Assembly: GCA_020634975.1 (NCBI GenBank) | Contig: JACKAQ010000001.1 | Location: 2,356,001 to 2,420,000 of the forward strand | Direction of reading: 5' to 3' | DNA: 64,000 nt | DNA from: JACKAQ01 sp020634975 [NCBI: Calditrichia bacterium] | Lineage (GTDB): Bacteria; Calditrichota; Calditrichia; RBG-13-44-9 | Part shown: positions 9,017 to 20,400 of the stretch, in pieces | Layout: every line of letters starts with the position of its first letter | Numbering within the stretch: position 1 is the stretch's first letter | The notes under the pieces: generated by a model | What the model was told of the DNA's origin: nothing | Seen by the model: only the letters and a program-made list of their open reading frames with translations | Database searches by the model: none | Program-made: the position numbers and the translations under genes

Positions 9017-12000
9017 TTAATTCACTCTGAAATCAAACTCCAGATTTTCTTGACGAGATGTCGGGGTTTGTTTGCCACCGGTCAACGTTTTGACTTGTGC
9101 TGTAACAAAATCCCGCAGTTCAGATACCACGATTTGTCCATCACCATTGCTATCCGCCGATTTCTGTTGAATGCCGACCAGCACGGAATGAGTAAATACG
9201 CCATTGGCAACCCCCTGACCTTCATAAGCAAATTCTTCGCCCCCGGCGGCTGAAATAACCATGGCGCCGGAGCCGCGGTTCAGGTTGGCAAAAAGATTTT
9301 GCATCAGTTGAAACGAATTGCTTAAGCCTACCTTCTTTTTCAGGCCGATGACCTCTAAACCCCGGAAAGAACGAACTTTTACGTTGTTGTCAACGATGTT
9401 TGTTTTTGCAGCGAGTATTGTTTCATCACGGTCCACTTCACCAGAATGACAGGCATCAATCATCATCAATTTTTTGCGTGCGGGAATGCCATCCAAAAGA
9501 CCCTCCAGCATTTCGTATGGCAGCCCGTTTTCAGCAGGATTGCGGAAATCAATATCGGTAGTTGCCAGATAGTAGTTCAGATCCGCATCCAGCAGTCCGT
9601 GCCCGGCAAAAAATAAAACGACAACATCATCCACCCGGCTTTTGGACAGATTTTTTTTCACGTTTAAAACATTCTCAAGCGTTGCCTCGCTATTTAACAA
9701 TTTGATGGGATATATGTTTTGAAACGTTCCGGAATTCCCGGACAAAAGGGTCTCCAAATCGATAGCGTCTTTTGCAGCGTATTCCAGATTGAAGCGCTCA
9801 TCCTGATATTGGGAAACACCGATGGTCACAAGATAGAGATCCGCCGGGGCTTGTGTGCCGGTGTAAACAGTTTCAAATGTTTCCCGCAGGGACTCTGCTC
9901 CGCGCTGATTTACCACTGAAAACTGAATCTTGTTGCGCCCGTTCGATAGTGTCAGTTCAATTTGTTCAACAATCGACTGGGTATTGCGCGAACGCAGATC
10001 CAGACCACTGCTGCCATAGATGGGAACATCGTTCACATAAACATGCAGACGATCCAGATTGTACAAATTGTCCACGGCGCGTAGCTGAAATGTCAATTGT
10101 TTATTTGTGGTCGTAAGGGGAATTTTCGATGAATGCAGAGAAATTTCCGGCAGATGAAAATCACTCCCGAGCATTTCTTCGGTAAAATTCATTTTTCTCA
10201 GACGTTTTTTATAGGCTTGATGATAGGCTTTGACGAGTTCCGGTGACCCGTACCCCAATGTTTCAACAACCACATCGGGACGATTCAATCTCAGATCAAA
10301 TTGTTCGAAGGGATACAGCTTGTTATCGACGCGAAATGCCACGCCTTTGTGTGCATTTTTCGAAGCCTGGTAATGGAAATCAGAGGTAATCGAGATATAA
10401 TCTTTTTCGCCAATGGCAACGAGCGATGCAATCTGATCGCCGGTTGTCGTGTCGTGAATTTTGGCTTTTCCATCCCAGCCACCAATAGCCATATATTTGC
10501 CATCGCCGCTCACGCTTGCTGCTGTCAGGGTTTGGGGCTGTTTCTCGCCGGATATGATTGTTTCGCCGGTTGAGCGGTTGTAAATCATGCATCTGCCATC
10601 ACCGGTAGAAATCAGCAGGCGTTTACCATCAGAGCTGAAATGCAGGGAGGTAATCCAGATGCGATCGGTTTGAATAATAGTTGGTTTTTCACCGTACTGA
10701 ATATCCCAAATATCGACCTGTCCGTGAGCGTTTCCATAGGCAAATTCTTTGCTGTCGGAACTAAAATCGATGGCATACAGAGATTCATTTTGCGGCAAAT
10801 TCAAGGATAATAGCGGGAGATGATCTTTGATATCCCAAACCCGAACGCTTCCATGTTTACCCGCTGTGCCCAACAGCTTGCCATCCGGACTGATTCGGAC
10901 GGCAAATATCCCGCCATCATATTCATCAAAAAGATGGATCTGCTGACCATTGTCGGGATTCCATATTCGCACAGTATTATCTGCGCTTCCGGAAGCCAGC
11001 ATCTTGCCATCCGGACTGAAACTCAGGGAGTAAATCCCGTTGCTGTGACCGGTTAAGGCGCGAATTTGCTTACCGGTTTTCCAATCCCACAACGTGATGT
11101 TGCCATCGGTTTCCCCGATCGCCAGCATTTTGCCATCGGAACTAAATGCCATCGTATAAATATAGCCTGTGGCTATGTCAAGCGAGGTCATCAGTTGGGC
11201 AGTTTTGAGGTTCCAGATGCGCGCACCTTTTCTTCCGCCGATGGCGATGTAAGGCATTTTCGGGTTAAATGCAATTGCTTCGACAACCTTAACTTGACTG
11301 ATAAAACGCCGCACCAGTCGATTATCGGAGGCATGCCACAGCGATACGCCATCACCGCCGATGGCGAAATACTCACCACTATTTGAAAATCGGATTGCAG
11401 AACCGGCGAACCCATTGTCTAATTCTGTCGCTGTTCGATTACCGCTTTGCGAATCCCAGAAATGAATCTTGTTGGCAGCGTTGACAGTAACGAGATATTC
11501 ACCGTTCGGGCTGTAGGTAAAGGCTTTGATGGGCGATGCAGCCATCGATATAGTGTGCACGGGTTGATCCGTTTCGAGCGACCAAACGTATAGCATGCCG
11601 GCATTTGTGAGTCCGGCCAGGTAGCGATTGTCAGGGCTAAACGTTATGCTTGTTAAAGCGCTGTCCGTCACAAACAGATGGCGTCGTTCTCCGGACATCC
11701 AGTCCCAGACGATTACCGATCCCTCTGCACCACTTCCGGCAAGGCTCTTTTTGTCCGGACTGAATTTCAGGTTTACAACATAAATGGCAGGATCATAAAA
11801 CGCATGGATGAGTTGCGATTTCGTCAAATCCCACATGTTCGCCGCCCCCCGGGCTGCGGTCGCCAGATATCTGCCACTCTCCGAAAATTGCACTGATGAA
11901 ATGTATGGAACATCATTTTGATGTTCAAATTCAAAAGCCCTTTCACCAGTCTGGATATCGTGGACATATGCTTTAAAATACCGGCTACCCATGGCAATAT

Positions 12001-12280
12001 ATTTTCCATCTTTACTGAAATCCACAGAGCCGTCACCTTCGAAAGTTCGATATTCCTGCCCGCTTTCGACGTTCCAAAGTTTTATGGAGCCCTCTCCACC
12101 AATGGTAGCAATCGCTTTATCATCCGGGCTGAATTCCAGTCCAAGAATGTGCGAGTGACCAATCTGAACAACTGTTTCAATATCCTGAGCCGTTAGGTGG
12201 CTTATAGCGGATGAGAAAATGATTGTTAACGCTGCTAAAATAGCAATTGCACATCTGTTGAAATGTTTCCTGGATTTCAT
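9017..12280 (-). CDS. Exported WD40-repeat protein with C-terminal caspase-like (C14) protease domain
   Basis: A 1,087-residue protein. Residues 1-31 form a signal peptide (AIAILAALTIIFSSAISHLTA-like, then Q), so it should act in the periplasm or outside. Residues about 40-640 are roughly fourteen WD40 repeats with S-F-S-x-D-G-K, G-x-x-D and I-W-N/D signatures, making one or two propellers. A linker region precedes the caspase fold from about residue 830 (YLVTIGVSQY), with catalytic His894 in FFAGHG and Cys944 in IDACHSG. The 50-residue spacing fits caspase/metacaspase p20 domains. It is transcribed divergently from the first hybrid sensor gene. Most WD40-caspases are cytoplasmic, so the signal peptide is notable. 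Target unknown. Confidence 0.88.
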   Translation of the reverse strand: MKSRKHFNRCAIAILAALTIIFSSAISHLTAQDIETVVQIGHSHILGLEFSPDDKAIATIGGEGSIKLWNVESGQEYRTFEGDGSVDFSKDGKYIAMGSRYFKAYVHDIQTGERAFEFEHQNDVPYISSVQFSESGRYLATAARGAANMWDLTKSQLIHAFYDPAIYVVNLKFSPDKKSLAGSGAEGSVIVWDWMSGERRHLFVTDSALTSITFSPDNRYLAGLTNAGMLYVWSLETDQPVHTISMAASPIKAFTYSPNGEYLVTVNAANKIHFWDSQSGNRTATELDNGFAGSAIRFSNSGEYFAIGGDGVSLWHASDNRLVRRFISQVKVVEAIAFNPKMPYIAIGGRKGARIWNLKTAQLMTSLDIATGYIYTMAFSSDGKMLAIGETDGNITLWDWKTGKQIRALTGHSNGIYSLSFSPDGKMLASGSADNTVRIWNPDNGQQIHLFDEYDGGIFAVRISPDGKLLGTAGKHGSVRVWDIKDHLPLLSLNLPQNESLYAIDFSSDSKEFAYGNAHGQVDIWDIQYGEKPTIIQTDRIWITSLHFSSDGKRLLISTGDGRCMIYNRSTGETIISGEKQPQTLTAASVSGDGKYMAIGGWDGKAKIHDTTTGDQIASLVAIGEKDYISITSDFHYQASKNAHKGVAFRVDNKLYPFEQFDLRLNRPDVVVETLGYGSPELVKAYHQAYKKRLRKMNFTEEMLGSDFHLPEISLHSSKIPLTTTNKQLTFQLRAVDNLYNLDRLHVYVNDVPIYGSSGLDLRSRNTQSIVEQIELTLSNGRNKIQFSVVNQRGAESLRETFETVYTGTQAPADLYLVTIGVSQYQDERFNLEYAAKDAIDLETLLSGNSGTFQNIYPIKLLNSEATLENVLNVKKNLSKSRVDDVVVLFFAGHGLLDADLNYYLATTDIDFRNPAENGLPYEMLEGLLDGIPARKKLMMIDACHSGEVDRDETILAAKTNIVDNNVKVRSFRGLEVIGLKKKVGLSNSFQLMQNLFANLNRGSGAMVISAAGGEEFAYEGQGVANGVFTHSVLVGIQQKSADSNGDGQIVVSELRDFVTAQVKTLTGGKQTPTSRQENLEFDFRVN

Positions 12281-12326
12281 GTTTTTTTCCTGTTTTGGTG
12301 TTGTGTAACAACACTTTGTGGGTTAT

Positions 12327-12426
12327 ACACCATGCGAAATAAGCGCCTTAATTCCGGCAAATCAAAGTGTAGCGCAAATATTAACCCAGTCACAACGTTC
12401 TTAAGATGTTGAGGTGCGCATGGTGT
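12327..12426. promoter_or_regulatory. Separated inverted repeat ACACCATGCG
   Basis: ACACCATGCG at 12327-12336 is matched by its exact complement CGCATGGTGT at 12417-12426, 80 bases apart, just upstream of the caspase-WD40 start at 12280. Two inward-facing copies could be operator half-sites for a looping regulator. Function is inference. Confidence 0.35.
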
Positions 12427-12530
12427 GATTAAGAAATTGCTATGTGGAATGCGCTTTATGTTATCATCTACTGTGAGGTAATGTTATAAAAAGAAATGCT
12501 AACAAACAAGTTGTATCACTTGGGTGCGAT

Positions 12531-12563
12531 ATTTTTCATCGAAATACCGTTCATTTTTCATCG
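12531..12563. promoter_or_regulatory. Direct repeats ATTTTTCATCG, 22-base period
   Basis: ATTTTTCATCG occurs at 12531-12541 and 12553-12563. A 22-base period is about two helical turns, the arrangement expected for an AraC-type dimer, which is the output domain of the regulator encoded downstream. Autoregulation is inference. Confidence 0.35.
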
Positions 12564-12925
12564 TGACAACATAACACGTCAGGTTTAAGTATTCACCCAA
12601 TAGGTTATCGTTTAGGACTACGTTTTAAGATACAGATGGATCGAACTCCAAAAGTTCATTCGATTTTGTTCAGTAAGCATTTAGCGCAATGCCAATATTA
12701 GTTTGCAGTTTGTTTCAGCGTATTTCACAAAAGTGGTTGATTTACAGTTGGGGTTGGCAAAACCTTCAGAGTTTATTATCTTATTAATGACTGGATGTTC
12801 ATTTTTTCACTATTTCCTGCATAGTTGAGACCCTTTACAATGATTTGTTCATATCTTTCTACCTGCGGCGCAAAAAAGATCGTTCTATTTTTATGACTAC
12901 TGCTGGATATACTCACAAATCTGCT

Positions 12926-15900
12926 ATGAAAACGATATTAGCCATGTTGATATTCTCTTCGGCTATTGTTTTGGCGCAAAACACCTCAGTTACGCCATTT
13001 TCACACATCCAGCCGGAAAAAATCAAATATCCGAAAACCCTTTCTCAAAATCAGGTAAATTGCATCTTACAGGATCACAAAGGCTATTTGTGGATCGGAA
13101 CGAAAGACGGATTGAACCGCTATGATGGTTATCAGTTTGTTGTTTATGGTCACGATCCTTTTGATGAAACTTCCATTTCGAATAATTTTATCACAACTAT
13201 ATACGAAGACAGCCAGCAGCGACTATGGATTGGCACCCGAAAAGGCTTGAACTTTTTAGATCGTTCAAAAAACATCTTTTATCAAATACCTTTAGAAAAT
13301 GCCGACAAGAACAACCTTAGCCAACAAAATATTCGTGATATTACCGAAGACCAAAATGGCAATATTTTGGTGGCAACCTGGGGGAGTGGGTTAATCATTC
13401 TCACACCTTTACAGGATCAACAAACTCTTGTAATTGACAAAATATCCATTAAGAAAATTCAACATATTCACGGTTCATCAAACAGCCTAAGCAACAACCT
13501 TGTGCGGCAAGTTATCGTGGACAATAGCGGGTCAATTTGGGCAACTACATCGGTCTCCCTGGGTTCTGCACTTCATAAAATCAATTTCGATCAACAATAT
13601 AAAAACTACCAAATACTCCGCGTTGGCAGTAAAGAATTTGGATCGGAGTGGGGAAGAGCGCTGGAAAGCGGAACAGAGATACTGCGAATAGCCAACGGGA
13701 AAAATGGCAATCTCTGGTTCGGTGCCGGACCGGGTTTGGTCCGTTACAACCCCCATACCGGAGCGTCAGATTTCTACAACCTCAGCCAACATGGTTTGAT
13801 TCCACCCGGAGAAAATTGGGGGTGGGTTCAGACAATATTTGAAGATAATAATAACAATGTTTTATTTGGAACATTTGGTGGTTGGGCAACCTTCAATCCC
13901 CAAAGTGGTAAATATGATTCTAAACAAAACTACATCAACTTGACACCAAAAATTCATCGATATGGCATTTCTGCTTTTCTTCAGGATAAAGGTAATATCA
14001 TCTGGATGGGCACAAACGGTGATGGGTTGTATAAACTCGATCCAAAATCAAAGCGTTTTTCCACAAAACGCCTGAATGATTCTCGATTAACACTTTGGAA
14101 AGGTGCGAGTATTCGGTCCATCTGCGAATCACGCAGCGGTTTATTGTGGGTTGGCACGGTGGCATCCGGATTAATCCGAATCGACAGGCATACCGGCGAA
14201 TCTTCGCAATTGACAAAACTAAATAATCAATATTCAAGCACTGCGGAAGTGTATTCATTGGTTGAAGATACTTCCGGTGTGTTATGGGCGAGCAGTTTAG
14301 ATGGCGTTTTCCAAATTAATAAACCGGAATCGGAAAATCCGGAAGTTACTTTCTTCCCAATTGATCCTACTGTTCCGAAAAGGGACAAAAACAATATTGT
14401 TTATAAATTACTCGTTGACCGCAACAACAATATTTGGGTCGCAACTCCTACTCAATTCGGGCAATTTAATCATTCTACGGCTAGTTATGACCTTATAACA
14501 TTTATAGAGCCAAAATCCGGCAATTCTTCAAACTCAGAATTTCCGACAATTTATGAAGACGTAAACGGTAACATCTGGCTAGGATCTATTGACGGTTTAC
14601 GAAAATTTGATTCAGAGAGTAAAACATTCAAAGAATATCATTTTTCTTCCAAAAAGTCATCGGGTTTAAGTCATAGCGTTGTGCGGTCAATCATTAGTGA
14701 CCCCGGTCAACCGGAAAAATTTCTATGGATAGGAACTGCAGGTGGTGGGCTGAATCGCCTTGACTTGGAAACAGATACATTTCATTATTTTACACAAAAA
14801 GATGGATTGCCAGACAATGTTGTTTATGGGATTTTAAGTGACAATAACAAAAATCTCTGGATAAGCACAAATAATGGTATATCCCGCTTTACACCGGAAA
14901 CCTTGTCTTTTAAAAATTTCGACGTCAATGATGGATTGCAAAATAATGAATTTAACGCCGGTGCCTTTTTCAAAAGTATTTCGGGTGAGTTATTCTTTGG
15001 TGGAATTGAAGGATTAAATGCCTTCTACCCCGATAACATTCGCAACAACGATCACAGCCCCAGTATAACCATTACGGATTTCCGGGTGTCAAATAATTCT
15101 ATTTATAGTAATGATCCTGATTTACCGCATATTTCAAATACGAAAGAAAATAAAGAAATCAAGCTGTCTTATAATGACAAAGTAATCAACATTGAATTTG
15201 CGGCAATGGATTTTACAAATCCTTCCAAAAATCATTTTTCATATATCATGGATAACTTTGATAATGACTGGCAAGATGCCGGTACCAATCGCCATGTGAC
15301 ATATACCAACCTTGATCATGGTGAATATACGTTTCGAGTTAAGGGGACAAACAATGATGGCTTATGGAGCGAAAAAGAAGCATCGATCCGGATTATTATC
15401 ACACCCCCATGGTGGCGTACTTACTGGGCTTATGCCATCTACGCGGTGTTGATTATCGTTCTATTGTTAAGTTTGCGCAGCTATGAGGTAAACCGCCAAC
15501 GGTTGAAATATAACTTGCAAATCGAAAAAATTGAACGTGAGAAATTAAGGGAGCTTGACCATCTCAAATCGCGGTTTTTCACAAATGTTTCTCACGAATT
15601 TCGCACACCACTGACCCTGATTTTGGGGCAAATAAAAAATGTAGTGTCGAAAATCGATAACAAGAAAGATAAAAACAGGCTGAATATTGCACACCGAAAT
15701 GCCAGCAAGTTATTACATCTAATTAATCAATTGATGGACATATCGAGATTGGAATCAGGGAAAATGACCCTGAATTTGGTCTATAATGATGTGCTTCCTT
15801 TTTTGAAAAATCTTTTGTTCTCATTTGAATCGTTGGCAGAGCAAAAACAATTGAGTTTGCATTTTCATTCGGATATTGACATCCTTGAAATGAATTACGA

Positions 15901-17173
15901 CATGGAAAAGTTAGAAAAAATAATTCTAAATTTACTTTCAAACGCATTCAAATTTTCACCGTCTGGTGGTAGCATAACGCTGATTGTTGAGTCGCCAAAT
16001 TCGCAGGTAAGCATTGCGGAAGAAACGAATTATGTAGCAATCCATTTGAAAGATACCGGAGTTGGAATTCCGGAAAACCTTCAAAAATTTATTTTCGACC
16101 GCTTTTACCAGATAGAAAATCCAATTTCCGGAGAAAACATCGGCAGCGGTATCGGGTTGGCATTTGTGAAAGAATTGGTTGAGTTGCTCCACGGCAAAAT
16201 CAAATTCATGAGCACCGAAGGTGATGGAACAACTTTCAGTTTATATTTTCCTGCCGGGAAAGAGTTTTATTCTGCCAGAGGCATTCAATCAAAAACTAAT
16301 GATACATCAGTTGGAAAGGCACGGTATCAGGATGAATTACTGATGGATAAATATGAAATGATACCTGATATCAGCGCTACTAATAATAAAACAACACCCG
16401 GAATGATCACAACGGCAACAGAATTGCCAATTATTCTTGTGGTAGAGGACAATGGCGATGTTCGCTCTTTTATTTGCGAACATCTACGAGATAACGGATA
16501 TACAGTTCTCGAATCACCGGACGGCGAAGACGGCCTTTCCAAAGCCGGGGAAATTATCCCGGATCTCATCATCACGGATGTGATGATGCCGAAAGTAGAT
16601 GGCTATGAATTCAGCAAACAAATCCGTGCCGATCAAAAAACCAGTCACATTCCCCTGATTATGTTAACCGCCAAAGCTTCGGAGGATAGCAAAATCGAAG
16701 GGCTGGAAGCCGGTGTGGACGATTATCTGGTGAAGCCCTTCAGCGCCAGGGAACTCCAGGTGCGGGTGCGAAACCTCATTCAGTTGCGAAAACAGCTTCG
16801 GGCGCGGTTCAGCAATGCTGCAAACATCGAACCGTCAGAAGTCAGCGATTTGCCGTTGGACCAGGTGTTCCTTCGCAAGGTTATTGATACCATCAAATCC
16901 CGCATGGGCGATGAAACTTTTGGTGTGGAAGACCTCGCCAGCAATACGGGAATGAGCGTTACCCACCTCAACCGCAAATTACGGGCGCTGCTGGATCAGT
17001 CACCCGGGCAATTTATCCGATCCCAACGACTGCAACGCGCGGCAGAACTGTTGTTGCAAAACGCCGGCAATGTGGCAGAAATCGCTTACCGGGTCGGTTT
17101 CAGCGACCAGGCTCATTTTACCCGCAGTTTTAAAAAACAATTCGGATGCCCGCCCACCAAATACAATGGCTGA
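12926..17173 (+). CDS. Hybrid two-component system protein: propeller sensor, histidine kinase, receiver, AraC output
   Basis: A one-protein signalling chain of about 1,415 residues. After a signal peptide (MKTILAMLIFSSAIVLAQ) come about 14 two-component-regulator-propeller repeats (LWIGT-x-x-GLNRY-type) to about residue 700, then a Y_Y_Y domain (EYTFRVKGTNNDG). A membrane segment near residues 832-853 follows WWRTYW. Cytoplasmic parts: HisKA with His890 (SHEFRTP), HATPase (NLLSNAFKF, DTGVGIP, GSGIGLAF), a receiver with phospho-acceptor Asp1218 (ITDVMMPK) and a C-terminal AraC HTH (AEIAYRVGFSDQAHFTRSFK). The ATG at 12926 is preferred over TTG 12845 or ATG 12893 because the signal peptide begins there; no strong RBS is seen. 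Likely regulates the secreted proteins downstream. Confidence 0.92.
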   Translation: MKTILAMLIFSSAIVLAQNTSVTPFSHIQPEKIKYPKTLSQNQVNCILQDHKGYLWIGTKDGLNRYDGYQFVVYGHDPFDETSISNNFITTIYEDSQQRLWIGTRKGLNFLDRSKNIFYQIPLENADKNNLSQQNIRDITEDQNGNILVATWGSGLIILTPLQDQQTLVIDKISIKKIQHIHGSSNSLSNNLVRQVIVDNSGSIWATTSVSLGSALHKINFDQQYKNYQILRVGSKEFGSEWGRALESGTEILRIANGKNGNLWFGAGPGLVRYNPHTGASDFYNLSQHGLIPPGENWGWVQTIFEDNNNNVLFGTFGGWATFNPQSGKYDSKQNYINLTPKIHRYGISAFLQDKGNIIWMGTNGDGLYKLDPKSKRFSTKRLNDSRLTLWKGASIRSICESRSGLLWVGTVASGLIRIDRHTGESSQLTKLNNQYSSTAEVYSLVEDTSGVLWASSLDGVFQINKPESENPEVTFFPIDPTVPKRDKNNIVYKLLVDRNNNIWVATPTQFGQFNHSTASYDLITFIEPKSGNSSNSEFPTIYEDVNGNIWLGSIDGLRKFDSESKTFKEYHFSSKKSSGLSHSVVRSIISDPGQPEKFLWIGTAGGGLNRLDLETDTFHYFTQKDGLPDNVVYGILSDNNKNLWISTNNGISRFTPETLSFKNFDVNDGLQNNEFNAGAFFKSISGELFFGGIEGLNAFYPDNIRNNDHSPSITITDFRVSNNSIYSNDPDLPHISNTKENKEIKLSYNDKVINIEFAAMDFTNPSKNHFSYIMDNFDNDWQDAGTNRHVTYTNLDHGEYTFRVKGTNNDGLWSEKEASIRIIITPPWWRTYWAYAIYAVLIIVLLLSLRSYEVNRQRLKYNLQIEKIEREKLRELDHLKSRFFTNVSHEFRTPLTLILGQIKNVVSKIDNKKDKNRLNIAHRNASKLLHLINQLMDISRLESGKMTLNLVYNDVLPFLKNLLFSFESLAEQKQLSLHFHSDIDILEMNYDMEKLEKIILNLLSNAFKFSPSGGSITLIVESPNSQVSIAEETNYVAIHLKDTGVGIPENLQKFIFDRFYQIENPISGENIGSGIGLAFVKELVELLHGKIKFMSTEGDGTTFSLYFPAGKEFYSARGIQSKTNDTSVGKARYQDELLMDKYEMIPDISATNNKTTPGMITTATELPIILVVEDNGDVRSFICEHLRDNGYTVLESPDGEDGLSKAGEIIPDLIITDVMMPKVDGYEFSKQIRADQKTSHIPLIMLTAKASEDSKIEGLEAGVDDYLVKPFSARELQVRVRNLIQLRKQLRARFSNAANIEPSEVSDLPLDQVFLRKVIDTIKSRMGDETFGVEDLASNTGMSVTHLNRKLRALLDQSPGQFIRSQRLQRAAELLLQNAGNVAEIAYRVGFSDQAHFTRSFKKQFGCPPTKYNG

Positions 17174-17471
17174 CAACCCTCTGCCGATTTTGCAGGCATT
17201 GCTCTCTCAAAATCAAATCTCCGCTTTTCTGAAATTTACCCTCGCTCAATTTTTTAACACCTGACATTTTTCTTTCGTCGTTTACGGGTCAAGCCGCATC
17301 ACTGGTGTTACAGTTCAGTATCAACTGACCCGGAATGAGAGAAAATTTGCCTGATGTGCGAAAATGGCAAAGATATGGTTGATAGTGGCAAGATAATTCC
17401 GAGTCATTTTTCTTATTTTGAGGCACTATCGAAAAATTGTGCAATCAATTCCATTTACAGAGGATCGGAAA

Positions 17472-20400
17472 ATGATCAGATCTATCCAAATTAAGCTTAA
17501 AACTGTGCTGGCAGGAATTATCATTCTGTTGACCGTAATAACCGGCGCAGTTGCCTATTGGCAATTCACTGAAACAGCGCAATTTGGCGAGGGAGATACC
17601 GCTAACCTTCTTAAAGACCAATACGCTTATCAGTATCGCGAATTACGCAAGGCGGGCAATTACGAGAAGGCAACCGACTCCCCCGCGGCGAGAGAATATG
17701 AAGAGCGAATTACCGCTGATCCCCTGCTGGGCTACCCGCCACGCGAACGGCTGAATGCAGCGATCGAGCGGATCAAGGCATTTAAAGCTAATTCCAATTT
17801 ATCTGCAGGCGGGAATAGCGCGGTTAATATCAACTGGCAATCCGCCGGGCCAAATAACGCCGGGGGTCGTACCCGCGCCATCATGTGGGATCCCAACGAC
17901 GTTTCGGGGAAAAAAGTTTGGGCTGGCATGACCAATGGCGGCATATGGTATACCAACGACATTTTCAGCAATTCGGAAGCGAATCCAAGCTGGACACCGG
18001 TGGGTGATTTATTTGCAAACCTGAGAATTTATTCGCTGGACTATGACAAACAAAACACTCAGGTGTTTTATGCCGGCGCCCAGCCGGGCATTTTCAAAAG
18101 TACAGACGGTGGGGCCAGCTGGTCGCCGCTGGCTGCTGCCGGCAGTTACTATGTGACCGAACTGGTGGTCCATCCTGCCACCGGTCATGTGTATGCTGTG
18201 GGACCCAAAGCCGACGCTTTATCCGGATCGGCGGTGTATCGCTCTACTAACGGCGGCAGCAGTTGGGAAACTGTTCTCGAAGCACCCAGCATATATTTCA
18301 GTGTTGATAATGATATTATTGTGGCTGCAGACAATTCTCTCTACGCCGCAATGAAAGAAGACGGTATTTATCGCTCCGTCAGCGGCAATGCAGGCACCTG
18401 GACGAAGCTGAATACCGGCACCAACGGTTTCCCCGATACTGGGGTGAGGCGAATTGTGCTGGCAGCAGCGAGCAATGCCAACGTGGTGTATGCCCTGGAA
18501 AGCTCGGGCTTGTACCGCTCGGATAACAACGGTGTAACCTGGCAACAAAAAGCATTGCCGCCTTATATCGGCACCTATGCCAGTAATTATGCGATGGCGC
18601 TGCAGGTAACGCCGGGGAACGCCAATGAAGTTTGGGCCGGCATGTTCGAAATGTACCGTTCAGCGGATGGCGGCAATAGCTGGAACACCTCCGGTGGTGG
18701 ATGGGATTATCAAATTCTCTCCTTTCAACCGGGTTCTGCTACCACTGCCATTGTTGGGTCAGATGTGGGTATGGCACTGTCAACGACGATTGGAACGAAT
18801 TATTCTTTTCAGCCGAGAAACAATGGCTATGCAACGCTTGAGTTCTATTCCGCAGCCATGCACCCAACTGCCGGTGATCCTTTTATGCTGGGCAGTGCCC
18901 AGGATCAAGGTATGATGCGAATCAACTGGAATTCGAACAAGGGCATTGCCGAGCCGTTGCAGTTCGGTGACGGCATTGCCAGCTTCATCGATGCAAACGA
19001 TCCCAACGTGATGATGATTGCCAGACAATATGTCTCTATTTACCGGAATATTAATGGCAAAAATGGTGGCTATAGTAGCTATAGTTACATAGACGCAGGT
19101 AGCGGCGGACAGTTTATCAATCCGGCGGACTATGATCACGATGCCAATACCTACTATTTCGCGCGTAATGAAAATTCGCTGGGGCGCATTCGCAACATGA
19201 CGGCTGCGACAGTCGATGTTGCACCGATCAACGGTGTGAATTTTGGCAAAACGCCCGACATGGTGCGGGTTTCTCCACATAACCCTGCTTCCTCAACGGT
19301 TTTTGTCGGCGTGTTTGATTTCTCGACCCAAAAGGCCAGAATTTACAAAATAACCAACGCGCAGACGAACAGCCCGGTGACTACCGAAATTACCGGTGAT
19401 CTGAATATTAATGGATATCCGTCTAATATTGAATTCGGTGCCAGTGATAATGAATTGCTGCTGACAACAACAAGCTATGGTGTACCAACAGTCTGGTATA
19501 GTGGCAATGGTGGGCAAAACTGGATGAACAAAAAGAGTAATCTCCCGGATATGCCGGTGTGGTGGGCGCTGTTCAACCCGGATAACCGCAGTCAGGTGCT
19601 TCTGGGAACGGATGTTGGTGTTTGGGGCACAGACAATTTTACAGCGGCTTCGCCCAGCTGGCAACCGGCCAACACCGGTCTGCCCAACGTCCGGGTTCGC
19701 AAGCTGCTCTATCGCAGTTCTGATAAAACGGTTATGGCGGTAACCTATGGACGGGGCTTGTTTAAAGGTCAATTTGCTACCGGTTCCGCAGGCACACCGG
19801 ACATTGCTGTAACGCCGGCCAGTCTCAGCTATGGCACCATCGGCGTTAACCAAAACAGCCCTCTGAATGTGGTTGTTAAGAATAATGGCAATGCTACATT
19901 GAACGTTTCCGGCACCTCGTTAACCGGCAATAATGCGGCTGATTATTCCATCAGCAGCGGCGGCGTTTTTACCCTGGCACCCAACGCTACCCGCACTGTA
20001 ACGGTGACCTTCAAACCGCTTTCGACCGGCGTCAAATCCGCGGCTTTGCGTATTGCCAGCAACGATCCCGATACAGGCACTCTGGATGTTGCGCTGAGCG
20101 GTACGGGCGGAACAGCACAAATTGCTGCCAATCCCACCAGCCTGGGTTATGGGTTGATTGCCGTTAATCAGAGCAGTTCCAAAATCGTGGAAATTAAAAA
20201 TAACGGCAACATCAATCTGGTTGTTAGCAACAGCTCACTTGTGGGCACTAATGTTGCCGATTTTACTGTCACTGCCGGTGGCGGCGGGTTTACGCTCGCG
20301 CCGAACGCCACCCGTAATATCACGGTTTCATTTAAGCCCCTTTCTGCAGGCAACAAATCCGCTGCGTTGCGCCTAACCAGTAACGCTACCGGCAATGCAA

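Larger units (their letters stand above)
12281..12925. other. Long divergent intergenic region with repeats
   Basis: AT-rich non-coding spacer between the caspase-WD40 gene (minus) and the first hybrid sensor (plus). It holds a 10-base inverted repeat and a pair of 11-base direct repeats described separately. No RNA gene or supported ORF seen. Confidence 0.5.

Noticed and set aside
13030-15000. CRISPR or tandem DNA repeat
   Set aside because: The periodicity is protein-level propeller repeats in a coding frame (also at 29500-31500), not conserved DNA repeats with spacers. No CRISPR array is seen in the window.
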